From the NCBI GenBank assembly GCA_964515215.1, contig CAZESL010000027.1, positions 1 through 23,092 on the forward strand: a DNA stretch of 23,092 bases. The letters are read 5' to 3'. A program made the position numbers and the translations under genes. Shown one piece after another: positions 16,564 to 22,860 of the stretch. The DNA comes from SIG588 sp964515215 (GTDB taxonomy: Bacteria > Bacillota > Clostridia > Oscillospirales > Acutalibacteraceae). Below the pieces are notes generated by a model. The model had not been told where the DNA came from. It was given only the letters and a program-made list of their open reading frames with translations, and searched no databases. Each line of letters begins with the position of its first letter. The first letter of the stretch is position 1.

Positions 16564-17403
16564 ATGCGAGCAGACGGAAAACGGCTGAAGCATTGCGATC
16601 CGATGTACACGGTGGCGGGACATATTATGCGCCAGCGTACGGATGCTATGAATATGATCACCATCGACGTCCCGTGTGAGCCGATGCAGCGGTACATCAA
16701 CTCAGCACGCAAAGAAGGACGGCACATCAGCCACATGGCACTGATCATTGCGGCGTATCTGCGCACCATGGCGAAATATCCCTTCTTGAACCGTTTTTTG
16801 GTCAACTGCAAAGCGTATTCCCGCAACGAGATCAAGATCGGGATGGTGGTGCTGAAAAGCGGACAGGACGACGGCACCATGTCCAAGATCGCGTTGGAGA
16901 TCACCGATACGATCGATGACGTGAACCGTAAGATCAACGAATACGTGGAGTTTAACCGCACCACCGAAGAAAACAATTCTACCGAAAAGATCATCAACAC
17001 CCTGCTCAGCATTCCGGGGCTGTTGCGTGTCGGTGTGCCGATCCTGATGTGGCTGGACAAGCACGGACTGTTACCCAAAGCGATCATCGATGCCAGTCCC
17101 TTCCATGCCAGTCTCGGCATCACCAATCTCGCCAGTATCAAGACGAACCACATCTACCACCATTGCTACAACTTCGGTACTACCAGCGTGTTTATGGCGA
17201 TGGGCAACACCCGTGAGGTGCCGCGCCGTCACCACGGTGAGATCGTCTTCGAAAAATGTATGCCGATCGGTGTGGTGATGGACGAACGCATCTGTTCGGG
17301 ACACGATTTCGCGATCGCATTCCGCTATTTCAGCAAACTGATGGCCGATCCGACCGTGTTGGAACTTCCGCCCGAAGAGGTGGTCACCGACCCCGCACTG
17401 TAA
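16564..17403 (+). CDS. E2-like acyltransferase domain protein lacking the canonical catalytic residues
   Basis: A 279-residue protein (from ATG 16564; an in-frame GTG at 16555 is possible) with the fold pattern of the 2-oxoacid dehydrogenase E2 catalytic domain and chloramphenicol acetyltransferases. There is no lipoyl domain and no E1 or E3 gene nearby. Supporting segments are HISHMALIIAAYLRTM (about 51-66), the strands around TSVFMAMGNTREV, and the C-terminal PIGVVMDERICSGHDFA. In true E2 enzymes the last segment reads DHRxxDG. Here it is DERICSG (240-246), so catalytic His is replaced by Glu241 and Asp by Ser245. The protein may be a non-catalytic relative or use another chemistry. The acyl substrate is unknown. 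It is a single-gene unit with its own promoter and terminator. Confidence 0.8.
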   Translation: MRADGKRLKHCDPMYTVAGHIMRQRTDAMNMITIDVPCEPMQRYINSARKEGRHISHMALIIAAYLRTMAKYPFLNRFLVNCKAYSRNEIKIGMVVLKSGQDDGTMSKIALEITDTIDDVNRKINEYVEFNRTTEENNSTEKIINTLLSIPGLLRVGVPILMWLDKHGLLPKAIIDASPFHASLGITNLASIKTNHIYHHCYNFGTTSVFMAMGNTREVPRRHHGEIVFEKCMPIGVVMDERICSGHDFAIAFRYFSKLMADPTVLELPPEEVVTDPAL

Positions 17404-17407
17404 AAAG

Positions 17408-17441
17408 AAAGAGGCTGTCACGTGAACTGGACAGCCTCTTT
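17408..17441. terminator. Bidirectional terminator between convergent genes
   Basis: AAAGAGGCTGTC (17408-17419) pairs with GACAGCCTCTTT (17430-17441) around a 10-base loop. It lies 5 bases after the E2-like stop (plus) and 5 bases from the membrane protein stop at 17447 (minus), with T-rich tracts on both sides. Confidence 0.9.
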
Positions 17442-17446
17442 TGTTA

Positions 17447-18256
17447 TTATTTACGGCGACGTTTCGGCTTTCTGCCCGTAGCGGAATACACCAAGCGGTC
17501 GCGTATCGAAAACTCCTTGTAGCCGAGCAGGTAACCCACTCCCGTCATGGCGGGCAATGCGAGCAGCACGGGAATCATTGCCAATACCCCGCCCCACGGC
17601 ACATCGGCAGGGTTTACCACCGCTGTCGGCACCACGCTGTCAAAATACGGCAAAAAGCACATATTAAACCAGCGGTAGGTCTTCACAAAACCGGGGAACA
17701 GACCGCCCGCTTTGCCCACGACGAGCGCGCCCCACATCACCAGCGCCGGTGCGGACGCGATCGCCCCCACTTTTACACCGCGCAGACGATCTTCGGACAG
17801 GTGACCGAATTGCACCTGATTGCGGTCGTGATCTCCCATATACCACAAGGTGGAATACGGAAACGCCAAAAACAAAACGGCCATCAGGATCTGTGCTACC
17901 CAATCGGTGATGGCTTTCATCGCGGGATCGACCGCCGTACGGATATTCTCCTTATAACTTTGCGTAATGGGGTAGTTTTCCAGTTCTTCTTCGGCAACGG
18001 GGGTCTCGGTGCCGTCTTCTTCCAAAATGTACGCTTTGGTGTAGGCCTCTTTTTCCGCCGTAGCGTTGTAAGTCTCACACACGATGGTGCGCCCATCCTC
18101 CAGCACGCCGCCCACGCGTTGTCCCAGTATCTGCGTACTGCCGATAGAAAGCGCCATCGTCACCGACATATGTAAAAAGAAACACATCACAGCCGCCAAT
18201 ACGCTGTATAAAAAGATCTTGACCGCCATACCGACGGTCGTATTCGGGTTCTTCAT
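17447..18256 (-). CDS. Polytopic membrane protein of unknown function
   Basis: I do not recognise this 269-residue protein. Four hydrophobic segments are visible at about 10-38, 115-140, 162-181 and 222-247. Between the first two is a hydrophilic region (about 40-112) with a charged, Glu-rich stretch. The C-terminus is basic (KPKRRRK), which fits a cytoplasmic tail by the positive-inside rule. A short motif WYMGDHDRNQVQFG follows segment 2. The ATG is preceded by AGAGG, and a good extended -10 promoter lies at 18281-18309. It stands alone between two terminators/promoters, so the neighbours give no hint of its role. Confidence 0.82.
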   Translation of the reverse strand: MKNPNTTVGMAVKIFLYSVLAAVMCFFLHMSVTMALSIGSTQILGQRVGGVLEDGRTIVCETYNATAEKEAYTKAYILEEDGTETPVAEEELENYPITQSYKENIRTAVDPAMKAITDWVAQILMAVLFLAFPYSTLWYMGDHDRNQVQFGHLSEDRLRGVKVGAIASAPALVMWGALVVGKAGGLFPGFVKTYRWFNMCFLPYFDSVVPTAVVNPADVPWGGVLAMIPVLLALPAMTGVGYLLGYKEFSIRDRLVYSATGRKPKRRRK

Positions 18257-18280
18257 ACTCTCGCCATCCTCTCACCTGCC

Positions 18281-18309
18281 AGTATAGCACACTTCCCTTC
18301 ATTTGACAA
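18281..18309 (-). promoter_or_regulatory. Promoter for the unknown membrane protein gene
   Basis: On the minus strand TTGTCA (18304-18309), a 17-base spacer and TATACT (18281-18286) with TG one base upstream. Confidence 0.75.
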
Positions 18310-18388
18310 TTCCCAACACGTTTTTCTCACAGAAAATTTACATCCGTAAAAATGTTCAAAAATTTTTTGATTTTTTTCAAAAATCCTC

Positions 18389-18417
18389 TTGACAAACCGC
18401 AATTTATCGACTAATAT
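18389..18417 (+). promoter_or_regulatory. Strong promoter of tRNA-Ala with A/T-rich upstream region
   Basis: A perfect TTGACA (18389-18394), a 17-base spacer and TAATAT (18412-18417). The 50 bases upstream are almost pure A/T with runs of T and A, as in an UP element. A 5-bp hairpin with a GCAA loop (18424-18437) lies in the short leader before the tRNA. Confidence 0.88.
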
Positions 18418-18448
18418 ATATGGGCGGTGCAAACCGCTTTACATACAT

Positions 18449-18525
18449 GGGCTCGTAGCTCAGCTGGGAGAGCGCACGGTTCGCATCCGTGAGGTTCGAG
18501 GGTTCGATCCCCTTCGAGTCCACCA
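18449..18525 (+). tRNA. tRNA-Ala (anticodon CGC)
   Basis: All four arms can be drawn. The acceptor stem GGGCTCG (18449-18455) pairs with CGAGTCC (18515-18521) and includes the G3-U70 pair that defines alanine tRNA. The D arm is GCTC/GAGC, and the anticodon stem CACGG/CCGTG encloses the loop TTCGCAT with anticodon CGC (reads GCG). The T arm has the loop TTCGATC. The variable loop is six bases, one more than the commonest size. CCA is encoded (18523-18525). Confidence 0.97.
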
Positions 18526-18571
18526 TGAAACAAAAAACAGACGGTCAACGACCGTCTGTTTTTTGTTTCAT
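18525..18571. terminator. Long terminator hairpin directly at the tRNA 3' end
   Basis: A perfect 22-bp stem (18525-18546 with 18550-18571) closes on a 3-base AAC loop; the right arm contains the T run (18559-18564). The stem begins with the last A of the encoded CCA, so the whole 3' trailer of the tRNA precursor is hairpin. It can act in both directions. Confidence 0.88.
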
Positions 18572-19005
18572 ACGAGAAGGGGATCGAACCAGGAATGGTC
18601 GCGTTGCCGAGCGCCCGCAGTGCGGGATACAGCGAGGCATAAGCGAGTGCCGCGGTCGAAATTCACCGAGCGACAGTGAGGAACGTGAATTTCGGGCACC
18701 GCAAACGGAAGCGAACATCGTGCCTTGGCACGATAAGGAGCGTTTCGACATTCCTCCAACCGAGCGAAGCGAGGGCGACCGGACACGGTTTATATCCCTG
18801 CTGATCGGGGACTTCTACACCGTGCCCCCGAGAATGTGTTGACACACATTCTCCCAACGCGCCTGCGACCGGAAACGACCGAACTCTCCACCACAGTGGG
18901 ACTACCCCAAAGGGGTGCTTCTTTTGTTTCATTATCGGTGACCGAAGGGGATCGAACCACCAACAATTTTCCTCACCCTCTCCCCTCTGCTGCATATACT
19001 GTAGC
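18572..19005. repeat. Hairpin-rich non-coding region with two inverted copies of the tRNA-Ala 3' end
   Basis: No gene is supported in these 430 bases. A 16-base block GAAGGGGATCGAACCA occurs at 18576-18591 and 18944-18959; its first 15 bases are the exact reverse complement of the tRNA T arm (18501-18515). Each copy is preceded by TTTTGTTTCAT (18561-18571 and 18922-18932), the reverse complement of the tRNA trailer (18525-18535). Between them are hairpins at 18614-18626, 18652-18702, 18718-18733, about 18783-18826, 18830-18853 and 18904-18916. The last is followed by a T-rich stretch and could terminate transcription. It may be a dispersed tRNA-associated repeat, an old integration scar, or a structured RNA. 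Confidence 0.65.
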
Positions 19006-19017
19006 GGAGGGATGCCG

Positions 19018-20031
19018 ATGTGGGATATTACCAACCACGCTGCACTGTACAACGTGTACGTAAATCTTCTGCAAGACGAACCGCCGAACGCCGAGCGTTT
19101 CGGTGATGCCGTCGCGCGTCTGCAGGAAAGCCAAGAGCACCCGCGAGACGGCGCTCTCCTACTGCGCCTGCAAAACGCCCTCGCTGACGGGCGTTTATCT
19201 TACGATACGGTCATCGACAGCGTATCCTTCTCCCCCGACGGTGCTACGTCCGCCGTATTTACCGAACCCGACGGTCAAACACACGTCGTTTTTCGCGGCA
19301 CGGGCAACGGCGAATGGATCGATAACGGTACCGGTTTGTCGGGTATTGCGGAAGATAACACCTACGTTACCTACGACCGCCACGGTCGGCCGCTCAGCCG
19401 CGTGACCGTAACCGATGATTTTGCCACCGACCAACAAGTCGCGGCACTGAACGAATTTTACCGTATCGCCGCCGAAAAACGGTGGAACGGCACACGGCGC
19501 ATCTTTCTGTCGGGTCACTCCAAAGGCGGCAACAAGGCCATGTTCATCGCTTTGCATACCGCGCTCATCGAAGCTTGCTTCAGTTTTAACGGGCAAGGCT
19601 TTTCTCCCGAAGCCCTGCAACAGTTGCAGGAAAACGCGGGTGTCCATTGGGAAGAACGGCGCGCACGACTGTTTAGTATCTGCGCCGACAACGATTACGT
19701 AAGCGCGCTTGGGAAACAGCCGATGCCGCAGGAGAATATCGTGTTTTTGAAGTCGGTCGGCGGATGGCACACACTCGAATCCATATTGGATATGCGCGGC
19801 CGCCTGCGCCCGCGTACGGCACAAGGCCGTGTTGCGCAATACGTGCAGTCGGTATCCGACACATTGATGCGTATGCCGCCCGCCACGCGGCAATACGCCA
19901 CGCGGGGCGTGATGAACGTCTTTCAGCGCTACGTTGGGAAAGGTGAGCCGACCAACGGCGATCACGTTTCACACAGCGATACCGCCGCCGGTCTGCTCGT
20001 AGCACTGGAAGCCGTGTTGCGCACGTTTTAG
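19018..20031 (+). CDS. DUF2974-like alpha/beta hydrolase (lipase-like)
   Basis: A 337-residue protein resembling DUF2974 (Mbeg1-like) proteins, an alpha/beta hydrolase group common in gut Firmicutes. The nucleophile elbow G-H-S-K-G-G holds Ser168 in IFLSGHSKGGNKA. Upstream, VVFRGTGNGEW (about 90-100) gives the usual strand and oxyanion region. Asp224/Asp226 in CADNDYVSALG and His251 in GGWHTLESIL are candidates for the rest of the triad. There is no signal peptide, so it should be cytosolic. I chose ATG 19018, 7 bases after GGAGG; an in-frame ATG at 19012 abuts the site. No clear promoter is seen immediately upstream. The natural substrate is unknown. Confidence 0.85.
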   Translation: MWDITNHAALYNVYVNLLQDEPPNAERFGDAVARLQESQEHPRDGALLLRLQNALADGRLSYDTVIDSVSFSPDGATSAVFTEPDGQTHVVFRGTGNGEWIDNGTGLSGIAEDNTYVTYDRHGRPLSRVTVTDDFATDQQVAALNEFYRIAAEKRWNGTRRIFLSGHSKGGNKAMFIALHTALIEACFSFNGQGFSPEALQQLQENAGVHWEERRARLFSICADNDYVSALGKQPMPQENIVFLKSVGGWHTLESILDMRGRLRPRTAQGRVAQYVQSVSDTLMRMPPATRQYATRGVMNVFQRYVGKGEPTNGDHVSHSDTAAGLLVALEAVLRTF

Positions 20032-20042
20032 GTTATAACCTA

Positions 20043-20072
20043 AAAAGAGACGGTTTATCGACCGTCTCTTTT
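20043..20072. terminator. Bidirectional terminator between convergent genes
   Basis: AAAAGAGACGGT (20043-20054) pairs with ACCGTCTCTTTT (20061-20072) around a 6-base loop. The stop codon of the minus-strand gene (20055-20057) lies in the loop, so its last codons form one arm. A 14-base perfect palindrome (20029-20042) sits beside it. Confidence 0.9.
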
Positions 20073-20741
20073 CGCTTTCCCTTGTACATACTCGTACACC
20101 GTATTCACTTGTTGCGGAAAACCCTCACCGAACGCATGGTCAAAAAACGCACCGCCGACCGTGAAAAACGTCGGAGACAAGCGTGCCACCTCATCCAGAC
20201 GTTCGTAGCTGTCGATGCTGCCGGCGAGACACGTGGGCGCATCCAACGTCTCCGTTACCGCCCTCACAAGTGCCACGGCATCCCCATCGTAACGATACCC
20301 CAAAAGATCCACACCGTACACACCGTTTTCCACACATTTCCGTGCTTCGTCGACGATCCGTTCCACCGAACCGCACAAGCGCGACGGACGACCGCTGACA
20401 TCCCCCACAAACGGCATATACCGTACACCGTTCTTACGGCAATACGCATTCACAGACTCGTAAAACAGTGTACCCATCAACATGGCACAGCCGCATTCTA
20501 CAGCCAAATGCGCCCCCGCTAAACACTCTTCTTCGGTATAGGCGACCACTTCCAGCACCCCGATCTTCCCCTGTGAACGTACCGTATCAAAGAACGCTCG
20601 CATCTGCCGGGCCGAAAGGCCCTGCTCTTTGATGCCCAAGTAACGCACCTTACACGCACAACATTCCGAAAGCAATTCAAGCGCCTCAGGCACGGTGCGA
20701 TCATCTTTAGTGAACATCACGATCAGTTTCGGACACTCCAC
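20055..20741 (-). CDS. Predicted TIM-barrel protein of unknown function
   Basis: A 228-residue protein whose alternating strands and helices suggest a TIM barrel, perhaps of the phosphate-binding class: KLIVMF (5-10), KVRYLGI (31-37), IGVLEVVAY (60-68), CAMLMGTLF (85-93), VRYMPFVGDVSG (106-117), GVDLLGYRYDGD (143-154), PTCLAGSIDSYER (169-181), TFFTVGGAFF (191-200). I cannot name the family or the reaction. The start is a GTG at 20741, 10 bases after AAAGGAGG; an in-frame TTG at 20786 lies upstream of the promoter's -10 (20767-20772) and is rejected. The gene stands alone, divergent from yqeG. Its stop lies in the loop of the terminator at 20043-20072. Confidence 0.78.
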   Translation of the reverse strand: MECPKLIVMFTKDDRTVPEALELLSECCACKVRYLGIKEQGLSARQMRAFFDTVRSQGKIGVLEVVAYTEEECLAGAHLAVECGCAMLMGTLFYESVNAYCRKNGVRYMPFVGDVSGRPSRLCGSVERIVDEARKCVENGVYGVDLLGYRYDGDAVALVRAVTETLDAPTCLAGSIDSYERLDEVARLSPTFFTVGGAFFDHAFGEGFPQQVNTVYEYVQGKAKRDGR

Positions 20742-20766
20742 GTCGCCAACACCTCCTTTGTGCTCG

Positions 20767-20795
20767 ATTGTAGCATGTTTCGGCAAAAAAGTCCA
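20767..20795 (-). promoter_or_regulatory. Promoter for the TIM-barrel-like gene
   Basis: On the minus strand TACAAT (20767-20772) with TG one base upstream. A weak -35 TGGACT lies 17 bases before it (about 20790-20795). Transcription would start near 20760, giving a very short leader that still holds the AAAGGAGG site. Confidence 0.6.
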
Positions 20796-20812
20796 GCAAT
20801 TTCGTGAAACGG

Positions 20813-20841
20813 TTGCTTTATCCCATGCAATATGCTAAAAT
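20813..20841 (+). promoter_or_regulatory. Promoter for yqeG and the VanW-family gene
   Basis: TTGCTT (20813-20818), a 17-base spacer and TAAAAT (20836-20841) with TG one base upstream. AAAGGAG follows at 20856-20862, 9 bases before the yqeG start. Confidence 0.75.
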
Positions 20842-20871
20842 GTAGGCACTCAACCAAAGGAGTCGTACCGT

Positions 20872-21420
20872 ATGTTGAAACTGCTTTTTCCCGCCGCGTA
20901 TGCCGACAGTGTGTTTGATATTGATTTTGACGTGCTGTACAAGCAGGGATATCGCGGCATTATTTTTGACGTGGACAACACGTTGGTGCATCATGGGAAA
21001 GACTCGAACGCGCAGGTAAATGCGCTGTTCGTCCGATTGCACGCCATCGGGTTTCGAACGGTGGTCCTCTCCAACAACGACAGCGAGCGAATCGAACGCT
21101 TCTTAAAGAATATCGATGCCCCCTACGTGTGCGATGCAGACAAGCCCGATACGGCGGGATATCAAAAGGCGCTCGCCCTTCTCGGCGTAAAGCGGCAGGA
21201 GGCACTGTGTATCGGCGATCAGATCTTCACCGATATTCTCGGCGCCAACCGCTGCGGCATCGACAGCATTTTGGTACATTTCATTCGAAGCGGAGCACAC
21301 GAACGACCGGGAATCCGCCGACGTGCAGAGCAAGTGATACTCGCCTTATATCGTCACAGCCGCCGTTATCAACGATTGGGGAACATTTTGAAGAAGGAAG
21401 GGACTCACCATGGGACGTAA
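20872..21420 (+). CDS. yqeG: YqeG family HAD-IIIA phosphatase
   Basis: A small cytosolic HAD-superfamily hydrolase of 182 residues. Motif I is FDVDNTLV with the nucleophile Asp33 and Asp35; motif II is VVLSNN (64-69); Lys91 in DADKPDTAGY is motif III; and motif IV is IGDQIFTDILGAN with Asp116 and Asp121. These are the standard magnesium and phosphate residues and all are present. The YqeG family is widespread in Firmicutes and its physiological substrate is not firmly known. ATG with AAAGGAG 9 bases upstream. The gene end overlaps the VanW-family start by 11 bases, so the two are one operon. Confidence 0.95.
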   Translation: MLKLLFPAAYADSVFDIDFDVLYKQGYRGIIFDVDNTLVHHGKDSNAQVNALFVRLHAIGFRTVVLSNNDSERIERFLKNIDAPYVCDADKPDTAGYQKALALLGVKRQEALCIGDQIFTDILGANRCGIDSILVHFIRSGAHERPGIRRRAEQVILALYRHSRRYQRLGNILKKEGTHHGT

Positions 21421-22234
21421 ATGTTTTTGCGACATCCATCCCGTTTGTTATGAGATATCGCGTTGTAAAGAGATCGCCAAGCGATGTCTGCGGGATCTGT
21501 TCAGCGGTGAGCGTTTCGCCGAAAATCCCGTAACCGATCGTCTTCCCACGGTCATCGGCACCATGCGCACGCACATGATCCGTCGCGCCCCGGGCGTGGA
21601 TCCTACTTCACAATGGAATAAGGCAACCAATATCCAACTTGCCTCGGCATGTATCAGCGGTGTGGTGATACATCCGGGCGAGATGTTTTCCTTTTGGCAT
21701 CTGGTGGGTAACACCACTAAGAAAAAAGGGTATAAAGAAGGGCGCGTTATCATACGCAACCGCCTCGTCATGGGAATCGGCGGCGGTCTTTGTAATCTTG
21801 CCAACACATTAAACCGTCTGGTTCTGCACAGTCCGCTCACCGTTACGGAATTTCACAAGCATTCCGATGCTTTGGCACCTGACGAAGGTGAACGCATCCC
21901 GCTCGCCGCCGGTACGGCTGTGGGATACAACTATATTGACTACCGTTTCAAAAACGAGACCGACCAAGACTTTCAGATCTCGGTATGGTGCGACAGTGAA
22001 GACTTATGTGCCGAACTGCGTGCCGAACACCCCCTCTCCTACGATTACGCCTTGACGGAAGAGGACCACCACTTCTGTCGGGAGGGCGACACGTATTACC
22101 GCCGTTCCAAACTGTATCGCACAGTGACCGACCGCACAACGGGCGAACTGCTTAAAAAGGAATTGATTTGGGACAATCACTCCAAAGTCGTGTTCGATCC
22201 CGCACTGATACCGACAGAACTGCTAAGGATGTGA
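21410..22234 (+). CDS. VanW family protein
   Basis: A 274-residue protein with the VanW domain over about residues 60-185: NIQLASACISGVVIHPGEMF, GNTTKKKGYKEGRVI, GGGLCNLANTLNRLVLHS, then TEFHKHSDAL and YNYIDYRF. VanW was first seen in some vancomycin resistance clusters, but its role is unknown and stand-alone copies like this one are common and not evidence of resistance. No signal peptide is visible; the N-terminus has four cysteines in the first 19 residues (C5, C7, C13, C19), which might bind metal. ATG inside the end of yqeG with GGAAGGG upstream. Confidence 0.92.
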   Translation: MGRKCFCDIHPVCYEISRCKEIAKRCLRDLFSGERFAENPVTDRLPTVIGTMRTHMIRRAPGVDPTSQWNKATNIQLASACISGVVIHPGEMFSFWHLVGNTTKKKGYKEGRVIIRNRLVMGIGGGLCNLANTLNRLVLHSPLTVTEFHKHSDALAPDEGERIPLAAGTAVGYNYIDYRFKNETDQDFQISVWCDSEDLCAELRAEHPLSYDYALTEEDHHFCREGDTYYRRSKLYRTVTDRTTGELLKKELIWDNHSKVVFDPALIPTELLRM

Positions 22235-22251
22235 TTGTCGAAAAGTACCTG

Positions 22252-22280
22252 TTGACAGTTTCAGAAAAACCGCCTATAAT
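22252..22280 (+). promoter_or_regulatory. Consensus promoter of ssrA
   Basis: Perfect TTGACA (22252-22257), a 17-base spacer and perfect TATAAT (22275-22280). The mature tmRNA start is 21 bases after the -10, so a short leader is removed, presumably by RNase P. A 7-base inverted repeat GATTGTC/GACAATC (22233-22239 and 22289-22295) flanks the promoter. Confidence 0.93.
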
Positions 22281-22300
22281 AAGGGTGTGACAATCGATAT

Positions 22301-22649
22301 GGGGTCGTAAAGGTTTCGACGGGGATCGTGAGTCACGGTAAGCGAGTAGCGGTGACGAACCGCTATAAAATCGGCAACTTTAAAGAATAACTGACAACAA
22401 TACTGTTGCTCTCGCGGCCTAATTAGGCTGCCGTTTCATCCCGAAGTACCGCGGTCGGGAATGAAGCGTCGATGAGCGGTGAACGTGAACGGTCGCTTGG
22501 TGCAGTGACCGCCACGCCTCAGCACCTACCGTAACCGAAAGCCTGCCGCTCGGCGTTCGGTGAGGGGAATCCCAAAAGATCGGCTGCACTCGGAGAAAGC
22601 TGTGACAAGTGTTTTTCGGACGGGGGTTCGATTCCCCCCGGCTCCACCA
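22301..22649 (+). ncRNA. ssrA: Transfer-messenger RNA (tmRNA)
   Basis: Rescues stalled ribosomes by acting as alanyl-tRNA and then as a short mRNA for a degradation tag. The 5' end GGGGTCG pairs with the 3' CGGCTCC, including the G-U pair needed for alanine charging, and CCA is encoded (22647-22649). A T arm with GGGGGTTCGATTCCCCC precedes it. The tag frame is best read from GAC at 22393 to the TAA at 22420-22422: DNNTVALAA, with the first Ala supplied by tmRNA. The AATAACT before the resume codon resembles the TATAACT I recall at the same place in Bacillus subtilis. The rest can form the usual pseudoknot stems. Length 349 bases is normal. Confidence 0.97.
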
Positions 22650-22723
22650 AATGGACATTGCACGAACACCTACTACTTCAAAGGCGGTTTTGCCATAGAA
22701 GAGTTCCTGTAATGTCACCACGC
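22650..22723. other. tmRNA 3' trailer, no gene seen
   Basis: These bases between the mature 3' end of ssrA and its terminator contain no frame that I can support. Confidence 0.5.
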
Positions 22724-22766
22724 AAAAACGAGAGTCAAGGTTTTAACGCCTTGGCTCTCGTTTTTT
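22724..22766 (+). terminator. Rho-independent terminator of ssrA
   Basis: AAAAACGAGAGTCAAGG (22724-22740) pairs with 22749-22765 (one G-U pair) around an 8-base loop and ends in a run of six T. After this point the base composition shifts to A+T-rich. Confidence 0.92.
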
Positions 22767-22798
22767 AATACTTAGTTTTGACTATAATTGCTATTTCA

Positions 22799-22827
22799 TT
22801 GCATTACAACTGTTATTTTGATATAAT
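22799..22827 (+). promoter_or_regulatory. Promoter for the gene at the right edge
   Basis: TTGCAT (22799-22804), a 17-base spacer and perfect TATAAT (22822-22827), in strongly A+T-rich DNA. Confidence 0.7.
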
Positions 22828-22860
22828 TAATATAAGCAATTTTATAAGGAAGGTCACCCT

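Noticed and set aside
18389..18842. Plus-strand open frames running out of tRNA-Ala into the repeat region
   Set aside because: They start in the promoter or in the tRNA itself, lack ribosome binding sites, and cross several hairpins. Such translations are typical spurious products of tRNA-associated repeats.
18839..18867. TTGACA inside the hairpin at 18830-18853 as a promoter for the hydrolase gene
   Set aside because: No acceptable -10 box lies 16-18 bases downstream.
18572..19005. CRISPR array
   Set aside because: The repeats are only two copies, 368 bases apart, with unrelated internal hairpins and no regular spacers.
21410..22234. VanW gene as a sign of vancomycin resistance
   Set aside because: No vanH/A/X or vanR/S genes are present; stand-alone VanW proteins are common and of unknown role.
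22419..22721. Minus-strand frame of 100 codons containing GESNPRP
   Set aside because: It is the antisense of tmRNA; this peptide pattern is a known artefact of tRNA-like T arms.
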